In this document: in pieces, positions 26,292-35,073 of the stretch
Layout: the number at the start of each line of letters is the position of its first letter
How positions within the stretch are numbered: position 1 is the first letter of the stretch
Assembly (NCBI GenBank): GCA_016192845.1
Contig: JACPTI010000010.1
Coordinates: 1-64,000 of the forward strand
DNA: 64,000 nt
DNA from: Acidobacteriota bacterium
GTDB taxonomy: Bacteria; Acidobacteriota; Vicinamibacteria; Vicinamibacterales; UBA2999
Reading direction: 5' to 3'
Made by a program: the position numbers and the translations under genes
The notes under the pieces: model-generated
Database searches by the model: none
Seen by the model: only the letters and a program-made list of their open reading frames with translations
Told to the model about the DNA's origin: nothing

Positions 26292-27258
26292 CGCGGCGCG
26301 GGCGCGCGTCGTCGAGGAGATCCGGAACCGGCGGCGGTTCGTCGTCGCCTCGCACGTCCGGCCGGACGGCGACGCCGTCGGATCGCAGCTCGCGATGGCG
26401 TTCGCCCTCCGCCACCTCGACAAGGAGACGCGCGTCGTCAGCCGCGATCCGGCCCCGCCTCCCTTCTCCGTCTTTCCCGGCGTGGCGGAGATCGAGCTCG
26501 TCGAGCGCGTCGAGGATCCCGGCGATGCGGTGATCGTGATGGAGTCGGGCGATCTGACGCGCACCGGCATCGCCGGGCTCGAGCGCGGCTTCATCATCAA
26601 CATCGACCACCACGTCGGCAACACGATGTACGGCGCCGTGAACTGGTTCGACCACTCGGCGGCCGCCTGCGGCGAGATGGTGTTCGACCTGGTGCGCGCG
26701 CTCGGTGTGCCCCTGACGTACGAGATCGCCCTGCACGTCTACATCGCGATCCTCACCGACACCGGGTCGTTTCACTACTCCAACATCTCGCCGCGGACGT
26801 TCGACATCTGCCGGCAGTGCGTCGAGGCGGGCGTGGCGCCCCCGGCGGTCGCGCGCAGCGTGTACGACAGCAACAACCTGGGGCGCCTGAAGCTGTTCGG
26901 CGCCGTGCTGAGCCGCATGGAGCTGGACGAGAGCGGGCGCCTCGCCATGATGACGGTCGACCGGCGGCTCGCCAGTGACTGCGGCGGCACGTACGAGGAC
27001 ACGGAGGGGCTCATCAACCTGCCGCTGACGGTGAAGGAGATCCAGGCGGTCGCCTTTTTCAAGGAGAATGCGCCAGACGACTGGCGTGTCAGCATGCGCT
27101 CGAAGGACGACGTCGACATCCAGGCCGTCGCGCGGCAGTTCGGCGGCGGCGGCCACAAGAACGCCTCCGGCTGCAACGCGACAGGACGCCTGAGCGACCT
27201 CAAGGCGCTGTTCAGGCAGAAGATCGTCGAGCAGATCGAACTAGCCGGTAGCCGGTAG
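26278..27258 (+). CDS. nrnA: DHH/DHHA1 phosphoesterase, NrnA-like oligoribonuclease
   Basis: The protein has 326 residues. Motif I is SHVRPDGDAVGS (metal-binding His/Asp), with VMESGD, the DHH motif NIDHHVGN (about residue 107), TDTGSFHYSN, and the C-terminal DHHA1 GGGGHKNASG. NrnA-type enzymes degrade nano-RNAs and can dephosphorylate pAp. ATG 26278 has GGAGG upstream and overlaps the end of rbfA, so translation is coupled. Confidence 0.92.
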   Translation: MTTSDAARARVVEEIRNRRRFVVASHVRPDGDAVGSQLAMAFALRHLDKETRVVSRDPAPPPFSVFPGVAEIELVERVEDPGDAVIVMESGDLTRTGIAGLERGFIINIDHHVGNTMYGAVNWFDHSAAACGEMVFDLVRALGVPLTYEIALHVYIAILTDTGSFHYSNISPRTFDICRQCVEAGVAPPAVARSVYDSNNLGRLKLFGAVLSRMELDESGRLAMMTVDRRLASDCGGTYEDTEGLINLPLTVKEIQAVAFFKENAPDDWRVSMRSKDDVDIQAVARQFGGGGHKNASGCNATGRLSDLKALFRQKIVEQIELAGSR

Positions 27259-27332
27259 CTCGTAGCCGGTAGGCAGAACCATGAACAAAGAACCAGGAAC
27301 CGGCTACCAGCTACTGGCTACCACCTACCAGC
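27241..27332. repeat. Word-iteration palindrome, word TAGCCGG / CCGGCTA
   Basis: CTAGCCGGTAGCCGGTAGC and GTAGCCGGTAGG pair with CCGGCTACC, CTACTGGCTACC and ACCTACC on the right. It overlaps the last codons of nrnA (coding the ending LAGSR) and reaches 1 nt before truB. The same word occurs at 56443-56466. Confidence 0.85.
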
Positions 27333-27333
27333 C

Positions 27334-28233
27334 ATGGACGGCGTCCTCGTCATCGACAAGCCGCAGGGTCTGACGTCGCACGACGTCGTGGCGGCGGCGC
27401 GCCGGCTGCTCGGCGAGCGCCGGATCGGCCACACCGGCACGCTCGATCCGCTGGCCACCGGCGTGCTGCCGCTCGCGATCGGCCGCGCGACGCGCCTGGT
27501 GCGCTTCTTCGCCGCCTCCGACAAGGAGTACGACGCGACGATCCGCTTCGGCCTGACGACCGACTCGTACGACGTCACCGGCGCCGAGACGAGCCGCACG
27601 AATGCGGTGCCCTCGCGTGACGAGGTGTTGGACGGGCTGCGGAGGCTGACCGGCGAGTACCTCCAGACGCCCCCGTCGTATTCGGCGAAGAAAGTCGACG
27701 GGCGGCGCGCGTACGAGCTGGCGCGCGGCGAGCGGACGGTCGCGCTGGCGCCGTCGCCGGTGCGCGTGGAGCGCGCGGAACTCGTCGCATTCGAGGGCGC
27801 GCAGGCGCGCGTCGCCCTCACCTGTTCGGCGGGGTTCTACGTCCGCGCGTTCGCGCACGCGCTCGGCGAACTCCTCGGCACCGGCGCCTGCCTGGAGGCG
27901 CTGCGGCGCACCCGGGCCGGCGAGTTCACGCTCGAGGCAGCGGTCCGGCTGGAGGAGCTGCACGACCCCTCGCGCGTGGCCTCGGGTCTCGTCGCGCTCC
28001 ACGCGCTGCTCGGCGGGCTGCCTGCCGTGACGCTGACGGACCGCGGCCGCGAGTTCGCCGCGCACGGGCGCGAGATCGAGGCCGGCGACTACGAGCCGCT
28101 TGCCCCCTTGTCCCCTGTCCGCTCGCCCCCTGTCCCCTGGGTCCGTCTGCTGGACGCGCGGGGCGGGCTGGTGGCGGTGGCCACCGGGGGGCGGCGCGCC
28201 GGTTCATTGCATCCGTCGGTCGTGCTGATATAG
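27334..28233 (+). CDS. truB: tRNA pseudouridine(55) synthase
   Basis: The protein has 299 residues. It shows [15 protein letters not shown] at the N-terminus, the catalytic motif [15 protein letters not shown] (Asp near residue 38), [12 protein letters not shown], and a C-terminal PUA-like region. It makes pseudouridine 55 in the T-loop of tRNAs. Residues about 255-268 ([14 protein letters not shown]) derive from a CCCCTGT word repeat. The gene is in the conserved rbfA-nrnA-truB-rpsO order. Confidence 0.95.
   Translation: MDGVLVIDKPQGLTSHDVVAAARRLLGERRIGHTGTLDPLATGVLPLAIGRATRLVRFFAASDKEYDATIRFGLTTDSYDVTGAETSRTNAVPSRDEVLDGLRRLTGEYLQTPPSYSAKKVDGRRAYELARGERTVALAPSPVRVERAELVAFEGAQARVALTCSAGFYVRAFAHALGELLGTGACLEALRRTRAGEFTLEAAVRLEELHDPSRVASGLVALHALLGGLPAVTLTDRGREFAAHGREIEAGDYEPLAPLSPVRSPPVPWVRLLDARGGLVAVATGGRRAGSLHPSVVLI
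28101..28141. repeat. In-frame word tract in truB, word CCCCTGT
   Basis: TTGTCCCCTGTCC, GCCCCCTGTCCCCTGGG: three CCCCTG-type units in the truB frame. There is no strong complementary arm, so this is a one-sided tract encoding a Pro/Ser/Val loop. Confidence 0.55.
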
Positions 28234-28322
28234 AATGTAAGTTCTTTAGGGACCCGCATTTAGCAGGAGTACGGCGGTCTGGTGGGTGGGCACCTTCTGG
28301 GCCGTTCGTGGAGGAAGCCATT

Positions 28323-28592
28323 GTGGCGTTTACCAAGGACCGCAAGAGCGGGATCATCGGGACGTATCGGACCCACGATACCGACACGGGATCTCCGGAA
28401 GTACAGGTCGCGTTGCTCAGCGAGCGCATCAACTATCTCACCGAGCATTTCAAGGTCCACGCAAAGGACCATCACTCGCGTCGCGGCCTGCTGAAGCTGG
28501 TCGGCCAGCGGCGGAGACTGCTCGACTACCTCAAGAGCAAGGACTCGGAGCGGTACGCGGAGCTCATCCGCCGGCTCGGCATCCGGAAATGA
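28323..28592 (+). CDS. rpsO: 30S ribosomal protein S15
   Basis: The protein has 89 residues, the exact family length. It has [31 protein letters not shown] (cited as [11 protein letters not shown]), [19 protein letters not shown] and LDYLK near the C-terminus. It binds the central domain of 16S rRNA. The start is GTG 28323 with GGAGGA 8 nt upstream, rather than the longer frame from 28308. A TATAGAAT sequence near 28230 may be a separate promoter. Confidence 0.96.
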   Translation: MAFTKDRKSGIIGTYRTHDTDTGSPEVQVALLSERINYLTEHFKVHAKDHHSRRGLLKLVGQRRRLLDYLKSKDSERYAELIRRLGIRK

Positions 28593-28596
28593 CCTT

Positions 28597-28703
28597 CGAG
28601 GTGCCTAGGGTGCCTGGAGTGCCTGAGGTGCCCACGGTGCCGAAGGTGCCCCGGAGGCGTCGAGTCGCGGCTCTTCGGACACGTCAGGCACTCCAAGCAC
28701 ACT
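28597..28703. repeat. Word-iteration element, word GGTGCCT / AGGCACT
   Basis: AGGTGCCTAGGGTGCCTGGAG, GTGCCTGAGGTGCCC and GGTGCCGAAGGTGCC units on the left face GTCAGGCACTCCAAGCACAC on the right. It separates rpsO and pnp, where many bacteria have an RNase-processed hairpin. Confidence 0.78.
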
Positions 28704-28704
28704 G

Positions 28705-30870
<2,166 letters not shown>

Positions 30871-30871
30871 A

Positions 30872-30891
30872 GGCGGACCGTCAGGTCCGCC
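30872..30891. repeat. Perfect 8-bp hairpin after pnp
   Basis: GGCGGACC-gtca-GGTCCGCC lies between pnp and the cupredoxin gene. There is no T-run. A similar GGCGGGCC/GGCCCGCC stem occurs inside smc. Confidence 0.75.
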
Positions 30892-30896
30892 CTCCC

Positions 30897-31283
30897 ATGG
30901 CACTCACCCGCCGCGAAGCGGCGCTGTTGATGGTCGCGGCGGGGACGTGCTTGTTCGCGAGACCCATGCTGCGCCGCCTGAAGGCGCAGGAGCAGGCGCC
31001 AGGCCGGCCCGAGTTCACGCTCGTGGCGAAGGACTACCGCTATTCACCCGACCGGATCGAGGTCGCCCAGGACGACCTCGTCAAACTGACCATCCGCAGC
31101 GAGGACGTGGCGTACAGCTTTGCGATCGACGAGTACCGGATCGTCCGCCGCGTGCCCGCCGGCGGCAGCACCACGTTCGAGTTCCGCGCCGACCGGCCCG
31201 GGACGTTCCGCTTCTACAGCAACCTGACGAACGACGCCGCGCACGCCGGGATGCAGGGGCAGCTCGTCGTCCGGCCGCGCTGA
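30897..31283 (+). CDS. Cupredoxin-fold exported protein lacking most copper ligands
   Basis: The protein has 128 residues. An N-terminal signal or anchor (RREAALLMVAAGTCLF) is followed by a beta-sandwich resembling the CuA-type cupredoxin of COX2: EFTLVAKDYRYSPDRIEV, then AYSFAIDEY and FYSNLTNDAAHAGMQGQL (cited as FYSNLTND and AHAGMQG). The His expected before SF is Tyr, and both Cys of the CuA loop (usually CxxxCGxxHxxM) are replaced; only the His and Met of the loop remain. It may no longer bind copper, or it may bind it differently. It acts in the periplasm. Confidence 0.8.
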   Translation: MALTRREAALLMVAAGTCLFARPMLRRLKAQEQAPGRPEFTLVAKDYRYSPDRIEVAQDDLVKLTIRSEDVAYSFAIDEYRIVRRVPAGGSTTFEFRADRPGTFRFYSNLTNDAAHAGMQGQLVVRPR

Positions 31284-31297
31284 AACCTCTCGTACCG

Positions 31298-31847
31298 CTA
31301 AAACCTCTCATCCGTAGTGTCCGGCTTTAGCCGGGAATTATGCCCGGCCTTGAAGTCGGCCTTGTAACGCTTCGCGTACGCGTCAGTGGCATGAACAAGC
31401 AACTGTGCGTCCCGCTCGAGTAGCCGTTGGTCTTTCCCGGACGCGCTCGTGCTGACGACACAAAACGCAGATTCGGCGGACTTGGGGCTCAGTCGCCAGT
31501 CCCTACAGAACAACTCCTTCTCTTCGTCGAGTCCTGAATCTGAGTGAGATAAAGGCAGCGAGCCCGAATCACATCGCCGTCCATGCCGCCAGGCTGCAAG
31601 AAGGTCAAGATCTCTTTCTGCGTCTTCTTGCATTCGATCGTCACGACAAAGAAGTGCTTGCCTCCGACTAGATCGAGAGAATGATCCGCTCAGAATTCAT
31701 CCCGCCAAGGAAACTCCTCAGCCAAGACCTGCCAGTCTGTCGTTTTGCGCACGATCTGAGTCGAGTCACGGCGGTCTGGAATGGAAAACCGCTCGCCAGG
31801 AGGGCACCGATTGCCTGCTGCTTCACGCCCGATTCTTGGTCCGCCAT
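31298..31847 (-). pseudogene. Decayed cassette gene, conserved hypothetical with IECKKT motif
   Basis: Read on the minus strand from ATG 31847, the product begins MADQESGVKQQAIGALL and FPFQTAV, then continues in another frame (IVRKTTDWQVLAEEFPWRDEF). It meets an in-frame TGA, goes on as LDLVGGKHFFVVTIECKKTQKE and FLQPGGMDGDVIRARC, shifts again to ELFCRDWRLSPKSAESAF, and ends RLKPDTTDERF. Two frameshifts and one stop make it non-functional. EFPWRDE...VTIECKK has the look of a nuclease-fold core, but I would not assign a function. The last codons come from a TCCGGCT repeat. Confidence 0.7.
31314..31336. repeat. TCCGGCTTTAGCCGGA-type palindrome, copy 1
   Basis: GTAGTGTCCGGCTTTAGCCGGGA, cited as TCCGGCT-TT-AGCCGG, overlaps the end of the decayed cassette gene. 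Copies occur at 37461-37485 and 51646-51673, with a related one inside smc. Confidence 0.75.
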
Positions 31848-31854
31848 AGCTTAC

Positions 31855-31953
31855 GGTCAACGATCCGCGCTCAGCCGCGAGCCGCGCCTGATCGCTTCTT
31901 CGACTTGGCTTTTCGCCCCGCGCGGCTCGTCGGCTGCAGCGCCCTGTTGGGCC
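31855..31953 (-). other. attC-like recombination site A
   Basis: The 7-mer GGTCAAC and the 7-mer GTTGGGC bound an imperfect palindrome of 99 nt. GCGCT-CAGCCG pairs with CGGCTG-C-AGCGC, leaving one extrahelical base as in integron attC sites. The R-boxes fit RYYYAAC/GTTRRRY apart from one purine in the first. It overlaps the 3' end of the PIN-partner gene. Confidence 0.7.
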
Positions 31954-32146
31954 GCCGGGTCGTGCTGGGCTTCCTCCGTGTCGCCGGCTTCACAAAGCGC
32001 TTGGGTGGAAACGACACGGTTGTGACGCCACTGGTTGCATCCTCACGTTGGAATGCCGCGACGATGGCGTCGAGGTCATTGCCATGTTCCCGAGCAATGG
32101 CCTGGCGGTGCTTCCGCACTTCCTCGACGATGGGATCTCGACGCAT
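31871..32146 (-). CDS. Putative antitoxin partner of the PIN-domain toxin
   Basis: The protein has 91 residues. It opens RRDPIVEEVRKHRQAIAREH and NDLDAIVAAFQRED, a helical N-terminus seen in small proteins that accompany PIN toxins, followed by VVSFPP-like VSFPPKR. The C-terminal 40 residues are basic and contain RALQPTSRAG, the typical read-through translation of an attC site, so the original stop was probably lost or lies inside the site. It starts 6 nt after the toxin gene. Order toxin-then-partner is the reverse of many vapBC operons. Confidence 0.65.
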   Translation of the reverse strand: MRRDPIVEEVRKHRQAIAREHGNDLDAIVAAFQREDATSGVTTVSFPPKRFVKPATRRKPSTTRRPNRALQPTSRAGRKAKSKKRSGAARG

Positions 32147-32152
32147 GACAGG

Positions 32153-32623
32153 CTATGCCTCCATCAGTTCCTCGGGCGTACAGATGATAGGCGGACGTAT
32201 TCCGGCCTTCCGGCACGCCTCCTCGATCTTGCCACGGATCGCCGCGTTGGCGAGATGCCGCAGGTTCCACGTCAGGAGATAGTCCATGCCGTTGACTGCG
32301 GCGACCGCCACGTGGACGGCGTCAAGTCGTGCCTTGGCGGGCAGTGTGCCGGTCCGGAGCAGAGTTCTCGCGAGCGTAGTCGCTCCACGGCTGACAGTCA
32401 GCACTGGAATTCCGGCCAAGGTTTCCAACCGGCGGGCGGCTGCTGTGGTGTCTCCCCGACCAGCCTCGGTCAGGACGGGCCTCGACACGAACAGATCGAA
32501 GCGCTCGCGGCCCGCCCACCATTCTCGTGTGACCTGCTGGTGCGCCGACTGGATGAGGTCGTGGGTCGATGAGGCGACCAGGTAGCTGACGATCGTGGTC
32601 TCCAGATAGACCTTCGATTTCAT
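32153..32623 (-). CDS. PIN-domain toxin (VapC-like ribonuclease)
   Basis: The protein has 156 residues. The PIN fold is visible: VYLETTIVSYLVA (first acidic residue as Glu), a central RPVLTEAGRGD helix, and KARLDAVHVAVAAVNGMDYLLTWNLRHLAN with the conserved Asp and the WN.RH motif. Such toxins cut tRNA or rRNA in the cytosol and are held by an adjacent antitoxin. It is a gene cassette between attC-like sites B and A, a common place for toxin-antitoxin modules. Confidence 0.85.
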   Translation of the reverse strand: MKSKVYLETTIVSYLVASSTHDLIQSAHQQVTREWWAGRERFDLFVSRPVLTEAGRGDTTAAARRLETLAGIPVLTVSRGATTLARTLLRTGTLPAKARLDAVHVAVAAVNGMDYLLTWNLRHLANAAIRGKIEEACRKAGIRPPIICTPEELMEA

Positions 32624-32656
32624 CTTGAGTTCCGTTTGAGTCGGTCATCTTCGTCG

Positions 32657-32727
32657 GCCCAACGATTGGCGCTCACCCGCGGCGCCTCACTTGTCACGGC
32701 GCCGTCGGGTGCAGCGCCGGGTTAGGC
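32657..32727 (-). other. attC-like recombination site B
   Basis: GCCCAAC (32657-32663) and GTTAGGC (32721-32727) bound 71 nt with GGCGCT-CACCCG pairing to CGGGTG-C-AGCGCC, one extrahelical base. The R-boxes are perfect RYYYAAC/GTTRRRY. On the minus strand it follows the HEAT-repeat gene and precedes the toxin gene. Confidence 0.85.
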
Positions 32728-32753
32728 CGAGTCGGTCAACTGGGTCGCAGGCG

Positions 32754-33953
32754 TTACAGCACTTCGGTGGCACATTCAGGGCAACGAGTGCTCCCAGTCC
32801 CGACGCTGCGCCCCTTCTTGTTACCACACTCCAAGCAAAAGAGTGAGCGACAGGACGGACACTCGAACTTCCTAGCCAGCATCTGTCCAGCGATGCCCGT
32901 GAGTGCATCAGGGAGGTGCCCGCTCCGAATCACGTCCTGGCCGAGAAAGGAGATGTGCCCGTCTGTTCCATGACTGAACTGCTTGCCGCAGACATCGCAC
33001 GACGCCGACCCCCACTTTGCGCGAACGGCTGCGGCAAGTCGAACTGACGGTGCATCGTCATTGTTTGCTGCCTGTCGGAGAGCCTCATCGACTCCAGGAA
33101 CTTTATCCAGCAACCGAAGGACTTTCGTCGCCCCTTCCCGGGTCGCTGACTGCGAGTGTGTTAGAGAGACGACCAGACGGTCAACCACTGGAAGTCGATA
33201 GTCCGCACAGTCAATGGGCATGTCGATGGCGCGCTCTCCCGGAATCCTTACGCGATCAAGGACCATGCTCCGAGTTCCTCTGTAGGTTGAAAGCCGTGCC
33301 AGAGCCTCGATTGCGGCGGTACGGGTCGACGAATCTTCGTGACCCAAACACAGAATCAGCGCGTCGATCAGTTGAGAGTCCGGTTCGGGGACCTTCATCA
33401 GGGCCATAATCGCCTGTGTGCGAACCGATGAACTCTGGGCTTTAAGGCAGCCAGCCAACGCATCGATGAGGCGAGGTTCGATCTGCCCGGCGTATCCAAG
33501 CCACTCAGTCACCATGCGCAGGACAGATGGGTGAGGATCCCTCAGAAGAGAACAAACATCGTCGGATCGGAGAGATCTGAAATCGGCCGCCAATTCGCCG
33601 TAATCTGCGCGATCGATGATCTGTTCGTATACGCGAGCGGCAGCGACTCGAACCTCAGGACTTTCATCCGTGAGCAGCGCCCGCAGCAAGGCCGCTCTCA
33701 CGGTCGGGCGATTCTCCCAATTGCTCTCCCAATTACTGTAAAAGCTGTAATAATCGACCAACGCCCGTAGTTGACGAGCGCCCGCGACGCGCACCTCGGG
33801 ATTTGAATCGCCGATCAGCGCCCGCAGCGAGGCGCGCCTGCGTATAAAGTAGTCGTCATAGCGCGTGCCACGCGTGCCACCAAGTTGTTGTGCCGCTCGT
33901 CTCCTGACCGAAGGCCAGCCGGCCCGCAGCTTGAGCAAGTCCCATTCGAGCAT
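32754..33953 (-). CDS. HEAT-repeat protein with C-terminal zinc ribbon (gene cassette)
   Basis: The protein has 399 residues. At least five HEAT/Armadillo-like helical repeats run from about residue 30 to 300 (RASLRALIGDSNPEVRVAGAR; RAALLRALLTDESPEVRVAAA; cited as SNPEVRVAGA, SPEVRVAAA, SSVRTQAIMALM, SSTRTAAIEAL). A cysteine-rich tail follows: CDVCG, CPSCRSLFCLECG and CPEC. The repeats suggest protein binding, and the zinc ribbons suggest nucleic-acid or protein contact. No known named family is apparent. ATG 33953 has GGGAG at 7-nt spacing and lies 55 nt from attC site C. Confidence 0.82.
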   Translation of the reverse strand: MLEWDLLKLRAGWPSVRRRAAQQLGGTRGTRYDDYFIRRRASLRALIGDSNPEVRVAGARQLRALVDYYSFYSNWESNWENRPTVRAALLRALLTDESPEVRVAAARVYEQIIDRADYGELAADFRSLRSDDVCSLLRDPHPSVLRMVTEWLGYAGQIEPRLIDALAGCLKAQSSSVRTQAIMALMKVPEPDSQLIDALILCLGHEDSSTRTAAIEALARLSTYRGTRSMVLDRVRIPGERAIDMPIDCADYRLPVVDRLVVSLTHSQSATREGATKVLRLLDKVPGVDEALRQAANNDDAPSVRLAAAVRAKWGSASCDVCGKQFSHGTDGHISFLGQDVIRSGHLPDALTGIAGQMLARKFECPSCRSLFCLECGNKKGRSVGTGSTRCPECATEVL

Positions 33954-34007
33954 TCTTCGACTCCCTGCGCTCCACTGCGAAACGTGTCGGCATGCCCCCC
34001 TTGGGCG

Positions 34008-34088
34008 GCCTAACGTTTCGGCGCTCACCCGCGCCGGCTGCGGCGCGCGAGCGACGCGGGCGGCGTCGGGTGCAGCGCCGTGTTAGGC
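34008..34088 (-). other. attC-like recombination site C
   Basis: GCCTAAC (34008-34014) and GTTAGGC (34082-34088) are perfect inverse core boxes. GGCGCT-CACCCGCG pairs with GTCGGGTG-C-AGCGCC, leaving an extrahelical base. The site is 81 nt long, lying between the NTF2-like and HEAT genes. Confidence 0.87.
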
Positions 34089-34164
34089 AGCAGCGCGTGC
34101 ATTGCGCCGAGGTCATCCACGGCGCCATTCCTTTAGCAGCGGCGTTTTTCCGAGCAGATCCTTA

Positions 34165-34560
34165 TCACGACGGACTGTTGGTGTTCCAAATATCGCGTGC
34201 GATCTTCCAGGATCCATCCAGATGTCTGCGGTGAATCCCCAGCCACTTAAACGTGGTTGTCGTGCCGTCCTCGAATTTGGCAGTCGCGCTACCACGGGAA
34301 AAGGCGAGATTGGCCTGCCCCTCGCAGTCGTCGATCTCTGCCGTAAACGTCTTTGGTGTTGGGAAGTTTTCCAAGAAACGACGGCACGCGACGCGACCTA
34401 CGACTGGTGGTTGCTCTGGTGGAAGAAATGTGATGTCGTCTGTGCACGTCGCCAGGAATGCGTCCGGGTCGTGATTCAGAACGGCCTGCAGGTGCATGTC
34501 GGTCATAGCCCGAATCTCTGCCGCGTCCTGATCGGTAAACTTATCGGTGACAATTGACAT
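34165..34560 (-). CDS. NTF2-like / SnoaL-DUF4440 fold protein (gene cassette)
   Basis: The protein has 131 residues. It has the cone-shaped NTF2 fold pattern: helix AAEIRAMTDMHLQAVLNHD, FLATCTDDITFLPPEQPPVVGR, FLENFPTPK, then beta strands AKFEDGTTTTFKWLGIHR and DGSWKIARDIWN (all cited in part). Family members include ketosteroid isomerases and many small proteins of unknown function. ATG 34560 has a GGAGG Shine-Dalgarno. It is the first intact cassette of the array. Confidence 0.83.
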   Translation of the reverse strand: MSIVTDKFTDQDAAEIRAMTDMHLQAVLNHDPDAFLATCTDDITFLPPEQPPVVGRVACRRFLENFPTPKTFTAEIDDCEGQANLAFSRGSATAKFEDGTTTTFKWLGIHRRHLDGSWKIARDIWNTNSPS

Positions 34561-34630
34561 ACTGGCCTCCTTGAGTTGATCCGCCTTGGGCCAAGGGCGC
34601 CAAACCAATCCGATCGCTGCAATCGCTTCT

Positions 34631-34646
34631 GCCTAACTTGTTAGTC
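34631..34646 (-). other. Collapsed attC site (core boxes only)
   Basis: On the minus strand GACTAAC, two A residues and GTTAGGC are directly adjacent. That is the two recombination boxes of an attC site with the entire hairpin missing. It marks the upstream boundary of the NTF2-like cassette. Confidence 0.5.
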
Positions 34647-35073
34647 GACTGCGAGCCGGCGTGTATCCAGCGGTTGGTCGTACTCTTACCCGTACTCGCA
34701 ACCTGCAGAATCGTCGGCGATTGTAGCCATAAATCCGACCTGCCGCACGGCGTGGTTACACGCGGAGGCGATCGTCGAGATCCCCCGCCAAATCGCCGAG
34801 GTGCGCGGCCACGCGCAGCCGCTCGCGTGTAACCATTCGGCACAGGCAACCGCTCGTGGTCATAAGAGTTTTGCCATCGCACGGTTCCGACCGCGCGGCT
34901 CAATGAGGACTCTGGCGGATACGCGCAAGGCTCGCGCGTATCCACTCACAGCCAGTCCATGGACTTCCCTGGCCCAGCCGCCCCGCCGTTCATAACGTGC
35001 AGATTTCGTTGTCGTCCACACCACGACGCAGTCGAAAGGCGACGGTGAGTAGCCGGCCCGCACGTGAGTCGAG
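34647..35073. other. Gene-free stretch with two large hairpins
   Basis: I see no gene here. Two palindromes are present. GGTTACACGCG (34754-34764) pairs with CGCGTGTAACC (34824-34834). GGACT..GGC..GGATACGCGC (34907-34926) pairs with GCGCGTATCC and GCCAGTCC (34934-34958). Neither carries attC boxes. They may be remnants at the edge of the cassette region. Confidence 0.55.

Noticed and set aside
31681..32025. Plus-strand 114-codon frame over the cassette region
   Set aside because: It is antisense to the decayed cassette gene and runs through the attC site; nothing supports it as a gene.
34631..35073. A possible integron integrase or attI region next to the cassette array
   Set aside because: No open frame with tyrosine-recombinase motifs is found in this stretch on either strand.
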